A stretch of DNA of 64,000 bases from CAZNPH01 sp964574985. GTDB taxonomy: Bacteria; Bacteroidota; Bacteroidia; Bacteroidales; SM23-62. Shown here in pieces: positions 35,303 to 45,515 of this stretch (position 1 is the first letter of the stretch; each line of letters opens with the position of its first letter). The translations under genes and the position numbers were made by a program. Where the stretch lies: positions 77,143-141,142 of the forward strand of contig CAZNPH010000008.1 of NCBI GenBank assembly GCA_964574985.1, written 5' to 3'. A model generated the notes under the pieces. That model saw only the letters and a list, made by a program, of their open reading frames with translations, had not been told where the DNA came from and searched no databases.

Positions 35303-37621
35303 CTATTCAGTTACCTCAAATCCGGTCTCCAGTCGGATGTCTTCCGAGGAGCTTCCGATCATCAGGGTGAATTTGCCCGGCTCGACCACCCGTTCCATAT
35401 CCTTGTTGTAGAATTGCAGCAGGTCCGGGGTGATCTGAAAACTGACCTGACGGGTTTCCCCGGGGTCCAGACCGATTTTTTTGAATCCTTTCAGCTCTTT
35501 GACCGGCCGGGTGACCGAGCTGACCTGGTCACGGATATACAGTTGCACGACCTCTTCACCGGTCTTTTTACCGGTATTGGTAATGCTGCATGTGACTTCC
35601 ATTTGACCGTCAGGCGGGATAGAAGCATTGCTCAGGGCCAGATCACTGTATTTATATTCCGTATAGCCGAGTCCGTGCCCGAAAGGGTAGAGCGGACCGC
35701 TTTCGGTGAACAGATAGCTCCTGAACCGTGAAGGTTTCTTGTTGTAGTAGGCGGGAAGCTGTCCCACCGAACGCAGGATGGTCACGCTGAGCTTGCCGGA
35801 AGGATTGACCTCCCCGAAAAGGACCCTGGCCACCGCGGTGCCGGTTTCCTGTCCCAGGTACCAGCCTTCCAGAATGGCCGGGACATGATCCGCCAGGTAA
35901 ACAGTGCTTAGCGGCCTGCCGTTGATAAGCAGGGCCACCACCGGTTTACCGGTTTTCCAGACTGCTTTTACCAGGTCACCCTGCCTTCCGGGAAGCTTCA
36001 GATTGTCCCGGTCCCCCAGATGGTCTTCCCCCCAAGCTTCCCGGCAGGTGGATTCGGTCCCCCCGATGACCAGAAGCACCACATCGGCCCGCCGGGCCAC
36101 TTCCGTGGCCTGGGCGATCAGTTCCGCATCGTCTCCCGGATCATTGGGCACGGGGTTCTCATTGTTCCAGAAGCTGGCCTCATTCACCTGGATCTTACAC
36201 CCTTCGGCATATTCCACATTAAATTTTCCCCCGGCATATTCCCGGATTCCGTCCAGCACATCCGTACCCACCCTGGGCTCTGCACTGTAACCCCCGAAAT
36301 GGACTCCTTTGGCATTGGGGCCGATCACCGCCAGGGTATTGATCCTCTCCTCATCCAGGGGCAGCATACCGTTTTCATTCTTGAGCAGTACAAGGGCCTC
36401 TTCGGCCGCTTTCAGGGCAACTTCACGGTGTTCCGGACAATTGGTGATCTCTTTCATTTTCTCTGTATCCGCATAGGGCTTCTCAAACAACCCGATCTCT
36501 AACTTGACCTTCAGTACTCTGGCCACCGCCTGATCAAGCAGCTTTTCCGGGACAACGCCTTCCCTGACCAGTTCAGCCAGGGTGGGAAAACAGCCGTCAC
36601 GTTTGAAAAGTTCCAGGTCCACACCTGCCTCCAGGGCCAGCTTTGCCCCCACGGAGGGATCCGCAGCCACGGCGTGCACATTGACCAGCTCCTCCAGGGA
36701 GCCCAGGTCGCTGATCACATATCCCCCGAATCCCCATTCATTCCTGAGCACATCCGTTAAAAGCCATGTATCGATACTGCAGGGGATCCCGTCAATCTCA
36801 TTGTAGGCCGACATGATGCAGCGGACACCGGCTTCCCTGACCGCCGCCTCGAAGGGAAACAGGAAATTTTCACGTATAATGCGGCGGGAGATGTTGCCCG
36901 GGGCAATGTTCACTCCTCCTTCGGGCTGACTGTGCACGGCATAGTGCTTGGCGGTGGCCGCCACATGGTCCCGGTCACGGATCTCTTTTCCGCCCTGGAA
37001 ACCCAGGATGGCGGACTTACCCATTTGGGCTCCCAAAAAGGGGTCCTCGCCGTAGGTCTCTTCTATCCTTCCCCACCGGGGCTCCCTGCCGAGTCCGAGC
37101 ACAGGGGTAAGCGCCTGGTTAGCGCCCCTGACCCGCATCTCACGGCCGGCAATATCAAAGACCCTGCGCACCAGCGAGGTGTCCCATGTGCTGCCCAGGG
37201 CCAGGGCCTGGGGAAAAACGGTGGCCCCTTTTGCCATGAATCCGTGCAGTCCCTCACCGTAGATGAAAGCGGGGATTCCCAGTCGGGTTTCTTCCATCAT
37301 GAATTTCTGAATGTCATTGGCCGCTTTCGCATATTTTCCGGGGTCCGCATTCCGGTGACCAACCCCGATCATCCCCATGCCGTTGATCAGATCACTTTTT
37401 GCCTGCCCGGTATTGAAATTCCCGGAACTGTCCCAGAGCAGGTCCGGTTTTCTGTAAAATAAGGTCTGAGCCACTTTTTCCTCCAGGGTCATCTCAGACA
37501 ACAGATCCTGAACCCGCTCTTCCACCGGGGTAGCAGGATCCTTGTAATCGCTCCGGCCACAGGATGCAAAAAAGACCAGGGCGCCAAACATAGGGACAAA
37601 AAAAGAATTGAAGGTTTTCAT
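35303..37621 (-). CDS. GH3-family beta-glucosidase/xylosidase lipoprotein
   Basis: The 772-residue enzyme has a lipoprotein signal (Cys21 in VFFASCGRSD). The GH3 (alpha/beta)8 domain has LGLGREPRWGRIEETYGEDP, KHYAVH and the nucleophile Asp305 in YVISDLGSLEEL. The second alpha/beta sandwich carries the acid/base region (GGTESTCREAWGEDH), and a C-terminal fibronectin-III-like domain follows (GEEVVQLYIRD). It hydrolyses terminal beta-linked residues from oligosaccharides; glucose versus xylose cannot be told. It runs divergent from the large GH106-like gene. Confidence 0.95.
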   Translation of the reverse strand: MKTFNSFFVPMFGALVFFASCGRSDYKDPATPVEERVQDLLSEMTLEEKVAQTLFYRKPDLLWDSSGNFNTGQAKSDLINGMGMIGVGHRNADPGKYAKAANDIQKFMMEETRLGIPAFIYGEGLHGFMAKGATVFPQALALGSTWDTSLVRRVFDIAGREMRVRGANQALTPVLGLGREPRWGRIEETYGEDPFLGAQMGKSAILGFQGGKEIRDRDHVAATAKHYAVHSQPEGGVNIAPGNISRRIIRENFLFPFEAAVREAGVRCIMSAYNEIDGIPCSIDTWLLTDVLRNEWGFGGYVISDLGSLEELVNVHAVAADPSVGAKLALEAGVDLELFKRDGCFPTLAELVREGVVPEKLLDQAVARVLKVKLEIGLFEKPYADTEKMKEITNCPEHREVALKAAEEALVLLKNENGMLPLDEERINTLAVIGPNAKGVHFGGYSAEPRVGTDVLDGIREYAGGKFNVEYAEGCKIQVNEASFWNNENPVPNDPGDDAELIAQATEVARRADVVLLVIGGTESTCREAWGEDHLGDRDNLKLPGRQGDLVKAVWKTGKPVVALLINGRPLSTVYLADHVPAILEGWYLGQETGTAVARVLFGEVNPSGKLSVTILRSVGQLPAYYNKKPSRFRSYLFTESGPLYPFGHGLGYTEYKYSDLALSNASIPPDGQMEVTCSITNTGKKTGEEVVQLYIRDQVSSVTRPVKELKGFKKIGLDPGETRQVSFQITPDLLQFYNKDMERVVEPGKFTLMIGSSSEDIRLETGFEVTE

Positions 37622-37885
37622 TGATTGTTTGTTTTCGTATTGTTTGATTGTTTTCCGGATAACACATAAATATATTCAATCGCCCGGTATTATGCAATTC
37701 CGTTATAAATTACGTATATTGGTAAAACAATTCCAAATAACATCTCCTGATCCGTGAGAACGAATCTGTTGACTTCCGAAGCTTCTTTTTTTATCGCAGG
37801 CATTGTTCCTTTTTTGATGCACTCCTGCGGTGTCGAAAAACCTGAGGAAAGCCGGGAAGACAATCCTGGAATAAAAAAACTGCCA

Positions 37886-40800
37886 ATGCAAAAATCACTC
37901 CTTCTGGCTGCAGCAACCGTGGCATTCATGACTTCCTGCCAAACCACCGTGGAAGAGACGGGTGGCTACAGTCACCACATCATGTCTATCGATGAAGTCA
38001 AGGATCACTTCGCCGATCCACCGCCCGAGTACCGGCCGGCACCCCTGTGGGTGTGGCACACCCGGATCACAAGAGAAGAGATCGATCTTCAATTGTCGGA
38101 CTTCAAAAAAGAAGGCTTCGGGGGCACTTATATTCATCCCCGGCCCGGACTGATCACAGAGTATTTGTCCGGTGAATGGTTCGAACTGGTGGAATATACG
38201 GTCAGAAAAGGGAAAGAGCTTGGGTTGTACATCTGGATATACGATGAGAATTCATATCCCAGCGGATTTGCCGGCGGACACGTTCCGGCCCGGATGCCCG
38301 AATCATACAATCAGGGAGTTGCCCTGAAACCGGTCCGGCAGGACGTTCTTCAACCGTCACCGGACAAGGATTATGAACTGATCCTGATGGAAGAAAACGG
38401 ACAAATGAAGGAAATCACGGATCATTGCGAAGAATATAAAGGCAGCAAAGGGCAATTTGTCCTGTTCGAAAAAATATACTACCAGAAGTCAAAATGGTTT
38501 GCCGGATTCACCTATGTGGATCTGCTGCATAAGGGAGTAACCGGGAAGTTTATCGAGGTCACCATGAACGGATATGAAGAATCGGTGGGGGAGGAATTCG
38601 GGCAAACAGTGCCGGGCGTATTCACCGATGAACCCAATATCGGGAGAGGCATGCGGGGTGAAATAATCCGGTGGACCACGGATCTTTTCAAGGTGTTCCG
38701 GGAAAAATGGGGTTATGACCTGAAGCCCCGTCTGATGTCCCTGGTGGAAGAAACCGGGGACTGGCGGAAGATCCGGCACAATTACCGCTGGGTTCTGCTC
38801 CAGATGTTCGTGGACCGCTGGTCCAAGCCCTGGCATGAATACACCGAACAAAAAGACTTGTTGTGGACCGGCCATTACTGGGAACACGGCTGGCCCGATC
38901 CATACCACGGAGGGGACAACATGGCCATGTATGCCTGGCACCAGATCCCTGCCATCGACATGCTGTTCAATACCTGGGAAGAACGCACCGACCAGTTCGG
39001 CAATGCCCGGGCGGTCAGGGAACTGATCAGTGTGGCCAACCAGACGGGCAGCCACAGGACACTCAGTGAGACTTACGGCGGAGCAGGATGGGAATTCGGA
39101 TTCGAGGACATGAAGCGTAACGGGGACTGGGAATATGTACTGGGCGTTAATTTTTTGAACCAGCATCTGTCCTACATGACCCTTACCGGTGACCGGAAGC
39201 ACGACTATCCCCAGTCTTTTTCATATCATGAGCCCTGGTGGGAATACTATGACGTACAGGCGGACTATTTCGGGCGGCTTTCCATGGCCCTCAGCTCAGG
39301 CAACCAGGAGAACGCCATCCTGGTTCTGGAACCCACAACAACGGCCTGGATGTACTATGACCCGGGGGATGAAAACATAATCATAAAAAAGCTGGGACAT
39401 GATTTCGAGGATTTCGTGGACCGGCTGGAGTTAAACCAGATCGAATATGACCTGGGGTCGGAAAACATCATCAAGGACCGGGGAAAGGCAGAGGACGGAA
39501 AATTCATTGTGGGCGAGGCGGAATATGAGCTGGTGGTTTTTCCGCCCGGACTGGAGAACCTGGACCGGGCGACCGCAAAGTTGATCGAAGAATACCTGGC
39601 ATCGGGAGGCAAACTGCTGTCCTTCGTGGAACCTCCGGGATATATCGACGGGGGAAGGGACGGAACCGTGGCCGGACTGAAAAAGGAATATCCGGCACAA
39701 TACATTGATTCTGAAGGCGATCTTGGAAAAGCCGATCTGCTCCTGCTTGCCCCCGAAGGGATCATCTTTGACGAGCCCGCGGGTGTAGGCGGACTCCCGT
39801 TTCACCAGCGGAGGAAGCTTGAGGACGGACAAATGCTGTTCCTGGTCAATTCGGATAAGCATGAAAGCGCCCCGGGCAGCCTGCGGATCGAAGGAAAGGA
39901 TGTGCTGGAACTTGACCCCGTGTCCGGAAAGATATACAGTTATCCGGCTGAAAAACGGGGGGATTTCATGGAACTGCAATACGATCTTTCTCCGGTGGGA
40001 AGCCTGCTTCTTTTCATTCCGGACAAAAAAGAAAAGGCCTGTCCCCGGAGGCCGCCGGAAGCTGAATGGGAACCGTTGGAACCATATACGGGGATGACCG
40101 TTCTGCCTACCGGGGAAAACGTGATCGCACTGGATTACTGTTTCCTCACCCTGGATGGCCGGGAAGGGGAAATGATGTATTTTTTTGAAGCTTCCGACAG
40201 TATCTACAAGCATCACGGATTTCCGGACAATCCGTGGGCTTCATCCATTCAGTACAAGACCAGTATTGTCGACCGGGATACTTTCCAGGCCGGGACGGGC
40301 TTCCGGGCGGACTTCCCGTTTGAGACCGGACCCGGCGCTGACAGGTCCTCCATGAGACTGGTGGTGGAACAACCGGAACTGTATGAGGTTTCGGTGAACG
40401 GAACCAAAACCCTGCCCATTCCCGGTGAATGGTGGCTTGACAGGCAGTTCGGGGTATTTGAGATCGGGGCTCTGGTCAGGGAGGGAAGCAATATGGTCAC
40501 CCTCGAGATCCATCCCATGTCCGTATTCGCCGAGCTGGCACCCGTTTTTATTACCGGGGAATTCAATGTACTGCCGGTTTCACAGGGATTCGAGCTCCGG
40601 GAACAGGAACTGCCGGAAACGGGTTCCTGGAAGGAACAGGGATGGCCTTTCTATCATGAAGGCATGATCTATTCTGCCAGATATCATATCGATAAACCTG
40701 GCAACAGGCACAAGGTGAAACTCCGGAGCTGGAACGGCACGGTTGCAGCCGTACGGGTGAACGATGAATTCGCGGGAGTGATCGGCTGGAACCCTTATGA

Positions 40801-41023
40801 ACTGGAGGTAAGCGGACTGGTAAAGGAGGGGGACAACCTGATCAGTGTGGAAGTGATCGGCTCCCTGAAGAACCTGATCGGTCCCCATCACCATGTCACC
40901 CGGCGGGGAATCGTCACTCCCTGGAGCTGGAGGACAGCCCCCGGGGTCCAGCCTCCCGGGGAGGAATATGATTTTCTGGGGTACGGACTCATGGAGGGAT
41001 TTGAAGTACTTTACGGAAAATGA
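37886..41023 (+). CDS. Large GH106/GH2-like glycoside hydrolase lipoprotein
   Basis: This is a predicted outer-membrane lipoprotein glycosidase of about 1,045 residues; the lipobox is FMTSC just after the start at 37886. The N-terminal barrel has RPAPLWVWHTRI, GGTYIHPRPGLITEYLS and YIWIYDENSYPSG, as in GH106-type alpha-L-rhamnosidases and related unclassified families. The C-terminus has GH2-like beta-sandwich sugar-binding domains. A GTG at 37754 would add 44 residues with a second lipobox-like stretch (FLMHSCG). The family is assigned by these motifs only, so GH106-like is a tentative label. Confidence 0.75.
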   Translation: MQKSLLLAAATVAFMTSCQTTVEETGGYSHHIMSIDEVKDHFADPPPEYRPAPLWVWHTRITREEIDLQLSDFKKEGFGGTYIHPRPGLITEYLSGEWFELVEYTVRKGKELGLYIWIYDENSYPSGFAGGHVPARMPESYNQGVALKPVRQDVLQPSPDKDYELILMEENGQMKEITDHCEEYKGSKGQFVLFEKIYYQKSKWFAGFTYVDLLHKGVTGKFIEVTMNGYEESVGEEFGQTVPGVFTDEPNIGRGMRGEIIRWTTDLFKVFREKWGYDLKPRLMSLVEETGDWRKIRHNYRWVLLQMFVDRWSKPWHEYTEQKDLLWTGHYWEHGWPDPYHGGDNMAMYAWHQIPAIDMLFNTWEERTDQFGNARAVRELISVANQTGSHRTLSETYGGAGWEFGFEDMKRNGDWEYVLGVNFLNQHLSYMTLTGDRKHDYPQSFSYHEPWWEYYDVQADYFGRLSMALSSGNQENAILVLEPTTTAWMYYDPGDENIIIKKLGHDFEDFVDRLELNQIEYDLGSENIIKDRGKAEDGKFIVGEAEYELVVFPPGLENLDRATAKLIEEYLASGGKLLSFVEPPGYIDGGRDGTVAGLKKEYPAQYIDSEGDLGKADLLLLAPEGIIFDEPAGVGGLPFHQRRKLEDGQMLFLVNSDKHESAPGSLRIEGKDVLELDPVSGKIYSYPAEKRGDFMELQYDLSPVGSLLLFIPDKKEKACPRRPPEAEWEPLEPYTGMTVLPTGENVIALDYCFLTLDGREGEMMYFFEASDSIYKHHGFPDNPWASSIQYKTSIVDRDTFQAGTGFRADFPFETGPGADRSSMRLVVEQPELYEVSVNGTKTLPIPGEWWLDRQFGVFEIGALVREGSNMVTLEIHPMSVFAELAPVFITGEFNVLPVSQGFELREQELPETGSWKEQGWPFYHEGMIYSARYHIDKPGNRHKVKLRSWNGTVAAVRVNDEFAGVIGWNPYELEVSGLVKEGDNLISVEVIGSLKNLIGPHHHVTRRGIVTPWSWRTAPGVQPPGEEYDFLGYGLMEGFEVLYGK

Positions 41024-41088
41024 CACGCCGGGGCAAATTTTGGAATCATTCACACTTCAATAAATCCGAACAAATAATAAACCTTATT

Positions 41089-42369
41089 ATGAAAAATCTG
41101 ATTTTATATGCATCGGCTTTGATCGTTTTCCTGACGGGATCCTGCGGCGGGCCTTCCCCGGATGGTCCCCTGAATGCTGAACTGAAAAAGACCGGTGAAA
41201 AATGGGAAATGCTGGTCAATGGAGAACCCTTTTATATCAAAGGTGCCGTGGGGCATGTCCACCTCGGTCTGCTTCCTGATTACGGTGCGAATTCAATCCG
41301 GGCCGGGTACCGGCATCTGGACGAGGCCGATTCGCTCGGACTGACGGTCATGACCAACCTTCCGGTACAACCGCAGAGAAACGGGATGGATTATGACGAT
41401 CCTGCAGCCGTAAAGGAACAGCACGAGATGATCATGCAGATCGTCCGCGAAAATCTGGATCATCCCGCGGTTCTGATGTGGTCCGTCGGCAACGAGCTCG
41501 ATTATGTGGGCTACAGGGTGCCTTACAACCCCAAAGTCTGGGATGCGGTGAGTGCCATTGCAGCGGATATCAAAAAGATCGATCCCCATCATCCGGTCAT
41601 GACCGTGATCGGCACCGGCCGGCGGGAAAAACTGGGTACCCTGATGGAGCGCTGTCCCAACCTGGATCTTATCGGGATCAACACATACAAGGATATGGGG
41701 GAAGTCCGTGGCTGGCTGGAAAAATACAACTGGAAGAAGCCCTATGTCATTTCTGAATGGGGCCCCACCGGTCACTGGCAGGTGCCCGAAACAGCGTGGG
41801 AAAGCCCCATCGAGGAAAACAGTTCGGAAAAGGCGGATGTTTACATGGAACGCTATGAAAAATACATACTGGGCAACCCGGACAAATGCCTGGGTTCATA
41901 TGTTTTTTTATGGGGTCAGAAACAGGAGCGGACCCACACCTGGTACGGACTCTTTGACCGGCAGGGGCATGAGACAGAGGCCATTGATGTCATGCACTAC
42001 GAATGGACCGGCTCCTGGCCGATAAACCAGGCCCCCAGGGTGATATCCTTCCGGCTGGAAGACCAGGTTGCCCGTGAAAGCATTATACTGGAGTCCGGCA
42101 GGCAGTACCGGGCCAAGGTGGAAGTCCGCGACCCCGACGGGGATCCCCTGGAATTTTCCTGGGAGATCCTGCCCGAAGCCGAAGAATTCGGGTACGGGGG
42201 GCACGGTGAGAGTAAACCAGAACCGGTAAGCGGACTGTTCCGGGGGGTGCATGGCCCGGAAATGACCTTTACCACCCCGGCAAAAGAAGATATTTATCTT
42301 ATTTATGTACACATATATGATAACCACAATCATTTTGCCTACGCGAGCATTCCATTCAAAGTGGAATAA
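41089..42369 (+). CDS. GH2-type TIM-barrel glycosidase lipoprotein
   Basis: The lipobox is FLTGSCGG and the start is ATG 41089; a longer frame from 41020 adds unlike residues. The TIM barrel resembles the catalytic domain of GH2 enzymes: VNGEPFYIKGA, the acid/base Glu in LMWSVGNELD and a nucleophile Glu in VISEWGP. An Ig/cadherin-like domain follows from about 320 (QYRAKVEVRDPDGDPLEFSWEI). The N-terminal GH2 sandwich domains are missing, so it is barrel-only. It overlaps the start of the GH116 gene by about 65 bp, so translation is probably coupled. Confidence 0.82.
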   Translation: MKNLILYASALIVFLTGSCGGPSPDGPLNAELKKTGEKWEMLVNGEPFYIKGAVGHVHLGLLPDYGANSIRAGYRHLDEADSLGLTVMTNLPVQPQRNGMDYDDPAAVKEQHEMIMQIVRENLDHPAVLMWSVGNELDYVGYRVPYNPKVWDAVSAIAADIKKIDPHHPVMTVIGTGRREKLGTLMERCPNLDLIGINTYKDMGEVRGWLEKYNWKKPYVISEWGPTGHWQVPETAWESPIEENSSEKADVYMERYEKYILGNPDKCLGSYVFLWGQKQERTHTWYGLFDRQGHETEAIDVMHYEWTGSWPINQAPRVISFRLEDQVARESIILESGRQYRAKVEVRDPDGDPLEFSWEILPEAEEFGYGGHGESKPEPVSGLFRGVHGPEMTFTTPAKEDIYLIYVHIYDNHNHFAYASIPFKVE

Positions 42370-45082
42370 ACCATTCATTGCACTGATCCTGCTTCTGCTT
42401 GCAGTATCCTGTGCCACCGAAGACCGGGAAACCATCCGCGAGAATGACAGCAGTCCTCCCGTGTATACGGCGCAGAGTCTGAGAAACATATTGTTCCCCC
42501 TGGGGGGGATCGGCACCGGTGATCTGATCATCGGGGGGCGCGGAGAGATCCGTGCCCTGGAGATATACGGCCGGGCAAACATCCTGGATGAGAATCCTTA
42601 CATGACCTTCTTTGCCCTTTGGTACACAGAAGGGAAAACACCCGGTGCTCCCGGGGAAACCGGTTCCGGGCCCGTGGTCAGGATACTGGAACGCAGACTG
42701 CTCAATGATTTTCCTTCCCCCTGGGGGGTTAACCGAAACCAGTTATCGGGAATTCCCAGATTCGATGAGGCGGAATTTACCGGCACGTATCCCTTTGCAG
42801 AACTGCAGTTCACAGACCGGGAAATCCCCCTTCAAGTGGAAATGTCGGCGTTCAATCCCCTGATTCCCCTGGATATAGACAACAGCGGACTGCCGGCCGC
42901 CATATTTCACTGGAAACTGACCAATACCACGGACCGTGAGGTGAATATATCCCTGCTCTTCTGCATGGCCCATCCTTTTACACGCACCGGTGAGCATGGA
43001 AGGGAAACACCCCGGGGGAATATCACCGAGGCCATGGAGATCGGCGATTTCAGGGGCATCCGTTTCTCTTCGGCGGTTACAGACCGGAATTCCCCCCAAT
43101 ACGGGGATTTCACCGTCATCAGTCTGCCCGGCACCAAAATCCAGACCCATGGTTACCGGGGACGCTGGTGGGATAACGCCCACCGGCTGTGGGATGATTT
43201 CATGGATGACGGAGAACTGAAAGAAATCAGTGAAAAAGCGGTAAATCCCGGTACCCGGCAGGATGCAGCTGCCTGCTGGATCAAAAAGACCCTTGAACCC
43301 GGGGAAAAACTGGTGGTCCCCTATATCATGGCCTGGTACGTACCTGTCCGGGTCAGCGAGGATCACATGGCTTTTGACAATCCCGAAGCCAGGAATCAGA
43401 TCATCACCAATTACTATGCAACCCGGTTTGGCAGTTCTGATGAAGTTGCGGATTATATCCTTGAGCACCGGCAGTCCCTGGGTGAAAAGACCAGGGCATA
43501 CAGGGATGCCCTGGTGCAGTCCACTTACCCTGGTTACGTGATCGATGCGGTGTCGGCGAATGTAGCCGGACTCAAAACCAATCTTGTATTGATGGATGAA
43601 CAGGGCAGGGTACATGGTTTTGAAGGACTTGGGGATGTGAGAGGCTGTTGCGCGGGCAATTGCACACATGTATGGAACTATGCACAGACCATGGCTTTCC
43701 TTTTCCCCGAAATGGAGCGCCGGGTGCGCACCCTTTCCTTTACACACGATACCCATGAGAACGGGTACCAGTGCTTCAGGACTACCTTCCCGCCCGGGGA
43801 TTACTGGTTCAAGGCCGTGGCAGCCGACGGTCAGATGGGTAACATTATGCGCCTGTACCGGGAATGGAAGCTTTGTGGTGACAACCAGTGGCTTGCCCGC
43901 CTCTGGCCCAAAGTAAAAGCCGCCATGGAATTTGCATGGAAAGGGACCGGGACCATCAATCCGGGCCATGAGTGGCAGAAAAACGCACTGATCCCCTGGG
44001 ATCCCAACAAGGAAGGCGTCATGCGGGGGAACCAGCACAATACCTATGACATCAATTTCTACGGACCGAACATGATGACCGGCTCTTTATACCTCGGTGC
44101 TTTGAAAGCCTGTTCCGAAATGGCAACAGAAATGGGCGAACCGGAAAAGGCCGGGGAATACCGGGAATTGTATGAAAAAGGGCGCCGGTGGTATGAATCC
44201 AATCTCTGGAACGGGGAATATTTTATCCAGATCCCCGAAGTGGTTGAAGGGATCAGTATCCCGGAAAGACTGCGGTCCCTTCCGGACGGGAACGGCACGG
44301 TGCTTCCCAAATACCAGTACGGACAGGGCTGCTTGTCGGATCAGTTGCTGGGCCAGTTCCTGGCTCATGCAAGCGGAATGGGATACATCCTGGACCCTGA
44401 AAAAGTGGACCGGGCCATGGAATCGGTATACCGGTACAATTTCAAGCCCTCGCTCCGGAACTTTCAGAATGTGCAAAGGGTGTACGGACTCAACGACGAA
44501 GGTGGACTGATCGCCTGTACATGGCCACACGGTAACAGGCCGGATTTCCCTTTTGTCTATGCCGACGAGATATGGACCGGCATCGAGCACCAGGTAGCCG
44601 CCTCACTGATCTGGTCGGGACACGTGGAAGAAGGGCTTGAAATGGTCAGGGCCACGCGGGAACGCTACCGGGGATACAACCGGAACCCCTGGTCGGAGAT
44701 CGAATCGGGAAGGTTCTATGCCCGGGCCATGTCCAGCTGGGCCATTCTGCCCGCACTATCGGGATTCCGGTATGACGGAACGGACAAGGTCATGGAATTC
44801 GATCCCGGGATCAACCGGGAAGATTTCAGAACCTTCTGGTCATGCGGGACCGGCTGGGGTACCATGCACATTAACGCAACCGGACTGCAACTGAAGATTT
44901 TGCATGGCGAGCTGGTGCTCGGGAAGCTGAGGGTGCCCCTGCATTACGGATACCGGTCGGTGTCTGAATCCGTTCCCGCCGAACCAGCCATCAGCCGGAA
45001 GGATGAATACACTGTACTTGTTTTTGACCCGGTACTCGAACTGGCGGAAGGACAGGAAATCAATCTGGAATTCAATCCATAG
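42305..45082 (+). CDS. GH116-family (GBA2-like) glucosidase lipoprotein
   Basis: The protein is a lipoprotein (lipobox LLLAVSCATED) with the GBA2-type N-terminal beta domain (residues about 60-350; LFPLGGIGTGDLIIGG) and the DUF608 (alpha/alpha)6 barrel (GCCAGNCTHVWNYAQTMAFLFPEMERR, QHNTYDINFYGPNMMTGSLYLGALKA). Bacterial GH116 enzymes act on beta-glucosides, beta-xylosides or N-acetylglucosaminides, so the substrate is open. The N-terminus is uncertain: ATG 42305 or 42317, both inside the preceding gene. An ADP-ribosylglycohydrolase fragment begins right after its stop. Confidence 0.88.
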   Translation: MYTYMITTIILPTRAFHSKWNKPFIALILLLLAVSCATEDRETIRENDSSPPVYTAQSLRNILFPLGGIGTGDLIIGGRGEIRALEIYGRANILDENPYMTFFALWYTEGKTPGAPGETGSGPVVRILERRLLNDFPSPWGVNRNQLSGIPRFDEAEFTGTYPFAELQFTDREIPLQVEMSAFNPLIPLDIDNSGLPAAIFHWKLTNTTDREVNISLLFCMAHPFTRTGEHGRETPRGNITEAMEIGDFRGIRFSSAVTDRNSPQYGDFTVISLPGTKIQTHGYRGRWWDNAHRLWDDFMDDGELKEISEKAVNPGTRQDAAACWIKKTLEPGEKLVVPYIMAWYVPVRVSEDHMAFDNPEARNQIITNYYATRFGSSDEVADYILEHRQSLGEKTRAYRDALVQSTYPGYVIDAVSANVAGLKTNLVLMDEQGRVHGFEGLGDVRGCCAGNCTHVWNYAQTMAFLFPEMERRVRTLSFTHDTHENGYQCFRTTFPPGDYWFKAVAADGQMGNIMRLYREWKLCGDNQWLARLWPKVKAAMEFAWKGTGTINPGHEWQKNALIPWDPNKEGVMRGNQHNTYDINFYGPNMMTGSLYLGALKACSEMATEMGEPEKAGEYRELYEKGRRWYESNLWNGEYFIQIPEVVEGISIPERLRSLPDGNGTVLPKYQYGQGCLSDQLLGQFLAHASGMGYILDPEKVDRAMESVYRYNFKPSLRNFQNVQRVYGLNDEGGLIACTWPHGNRPDFPFVYADEIWTGIEHQVAASLIWSGHVEEGLEMVRATRERYRGYNRNPWSEIESGRFYARAMSSWAILPALSGFRYDGTDKVMEFDPGINREDFRTFWSCGTGWGTMHINATGLQLKILHGELVLGKLRVPLHYGYRSVSESVPAEPAISRKDEYTVLVFDPVLELAEGQEINLEFNP

Positions 45083-45084
45083 CA

Positions 45085-45312
45085 CGGTCCTTTGCCTATG
45101 CCGATTATCCCCTTTGGCATGCCAACCGGGCGGCCAGGTACAACATCCGGCACGGGATCATGCCCCCGGAATCAGGCCACTGGCTCAACAATCCTCATTC
45201 CGAAGACATCGATTTCCAGATCGAGGCGGATTTTGCCGGACTGATGTCGCCGGGGATGGTGAATTCGGCCGTGGAGATCTGTGACCGGGTGGGTCACATC
45301 ATGAATTACGGC
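45085..45312 (+). pseudogene. Internal fragment of an ADP-ribosylglycohydrolase-family gene
   Basis: Read in one frame, the segment gives YADYPLWHANRAARYNIRHG, then GHWLNNPHSEDIDFQIEADF, AGLMSPGMVNSAVEICDRVG and HIMNYG. This is the pattern of ADP-ribosylglycohydrolase family proteins of glycan loci. Only about 76 residues survive. The frame is without start, it abuts the GH116 stop, and beyond HIMNYG the sequence turns into unrelated residues and a stop at 45354. The parts before and after are missing, so it is a relic of deletion at both ends. In related gene sets the family gene is several hundred residues long. Confidence 0.7.
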
Positions 45313-45515
45313 ATAAGCGATGGATCCACGATACGGGAACTAAAGTTCCCATGATGGTCAGGTACCCGGACTGCTTTCCCTTTCCGTGCCGGATTATATG
45401 CAAGAGAGCGGAACACATCACGGACCGCCATAACAAACACTCCTGATTGAAAATCAATAATTAACAGAAAAAGTCCGTTTGTTCTTAACATTTGAAAATT
45501 ATTTTCTTCAAAATA
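45313..45515. other. Intergenic region between ADP-ribosylglycohydrolase relic and gltB promoter
   Basis: This stretch of about 200 bp shows no credible coding potential. It contains the end of the relic frame (stop near 45354) and an AT-rich part from 45451 that leads into the gltB promoter. I see no tRNA or clear terminator. Confidence 0.5.
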
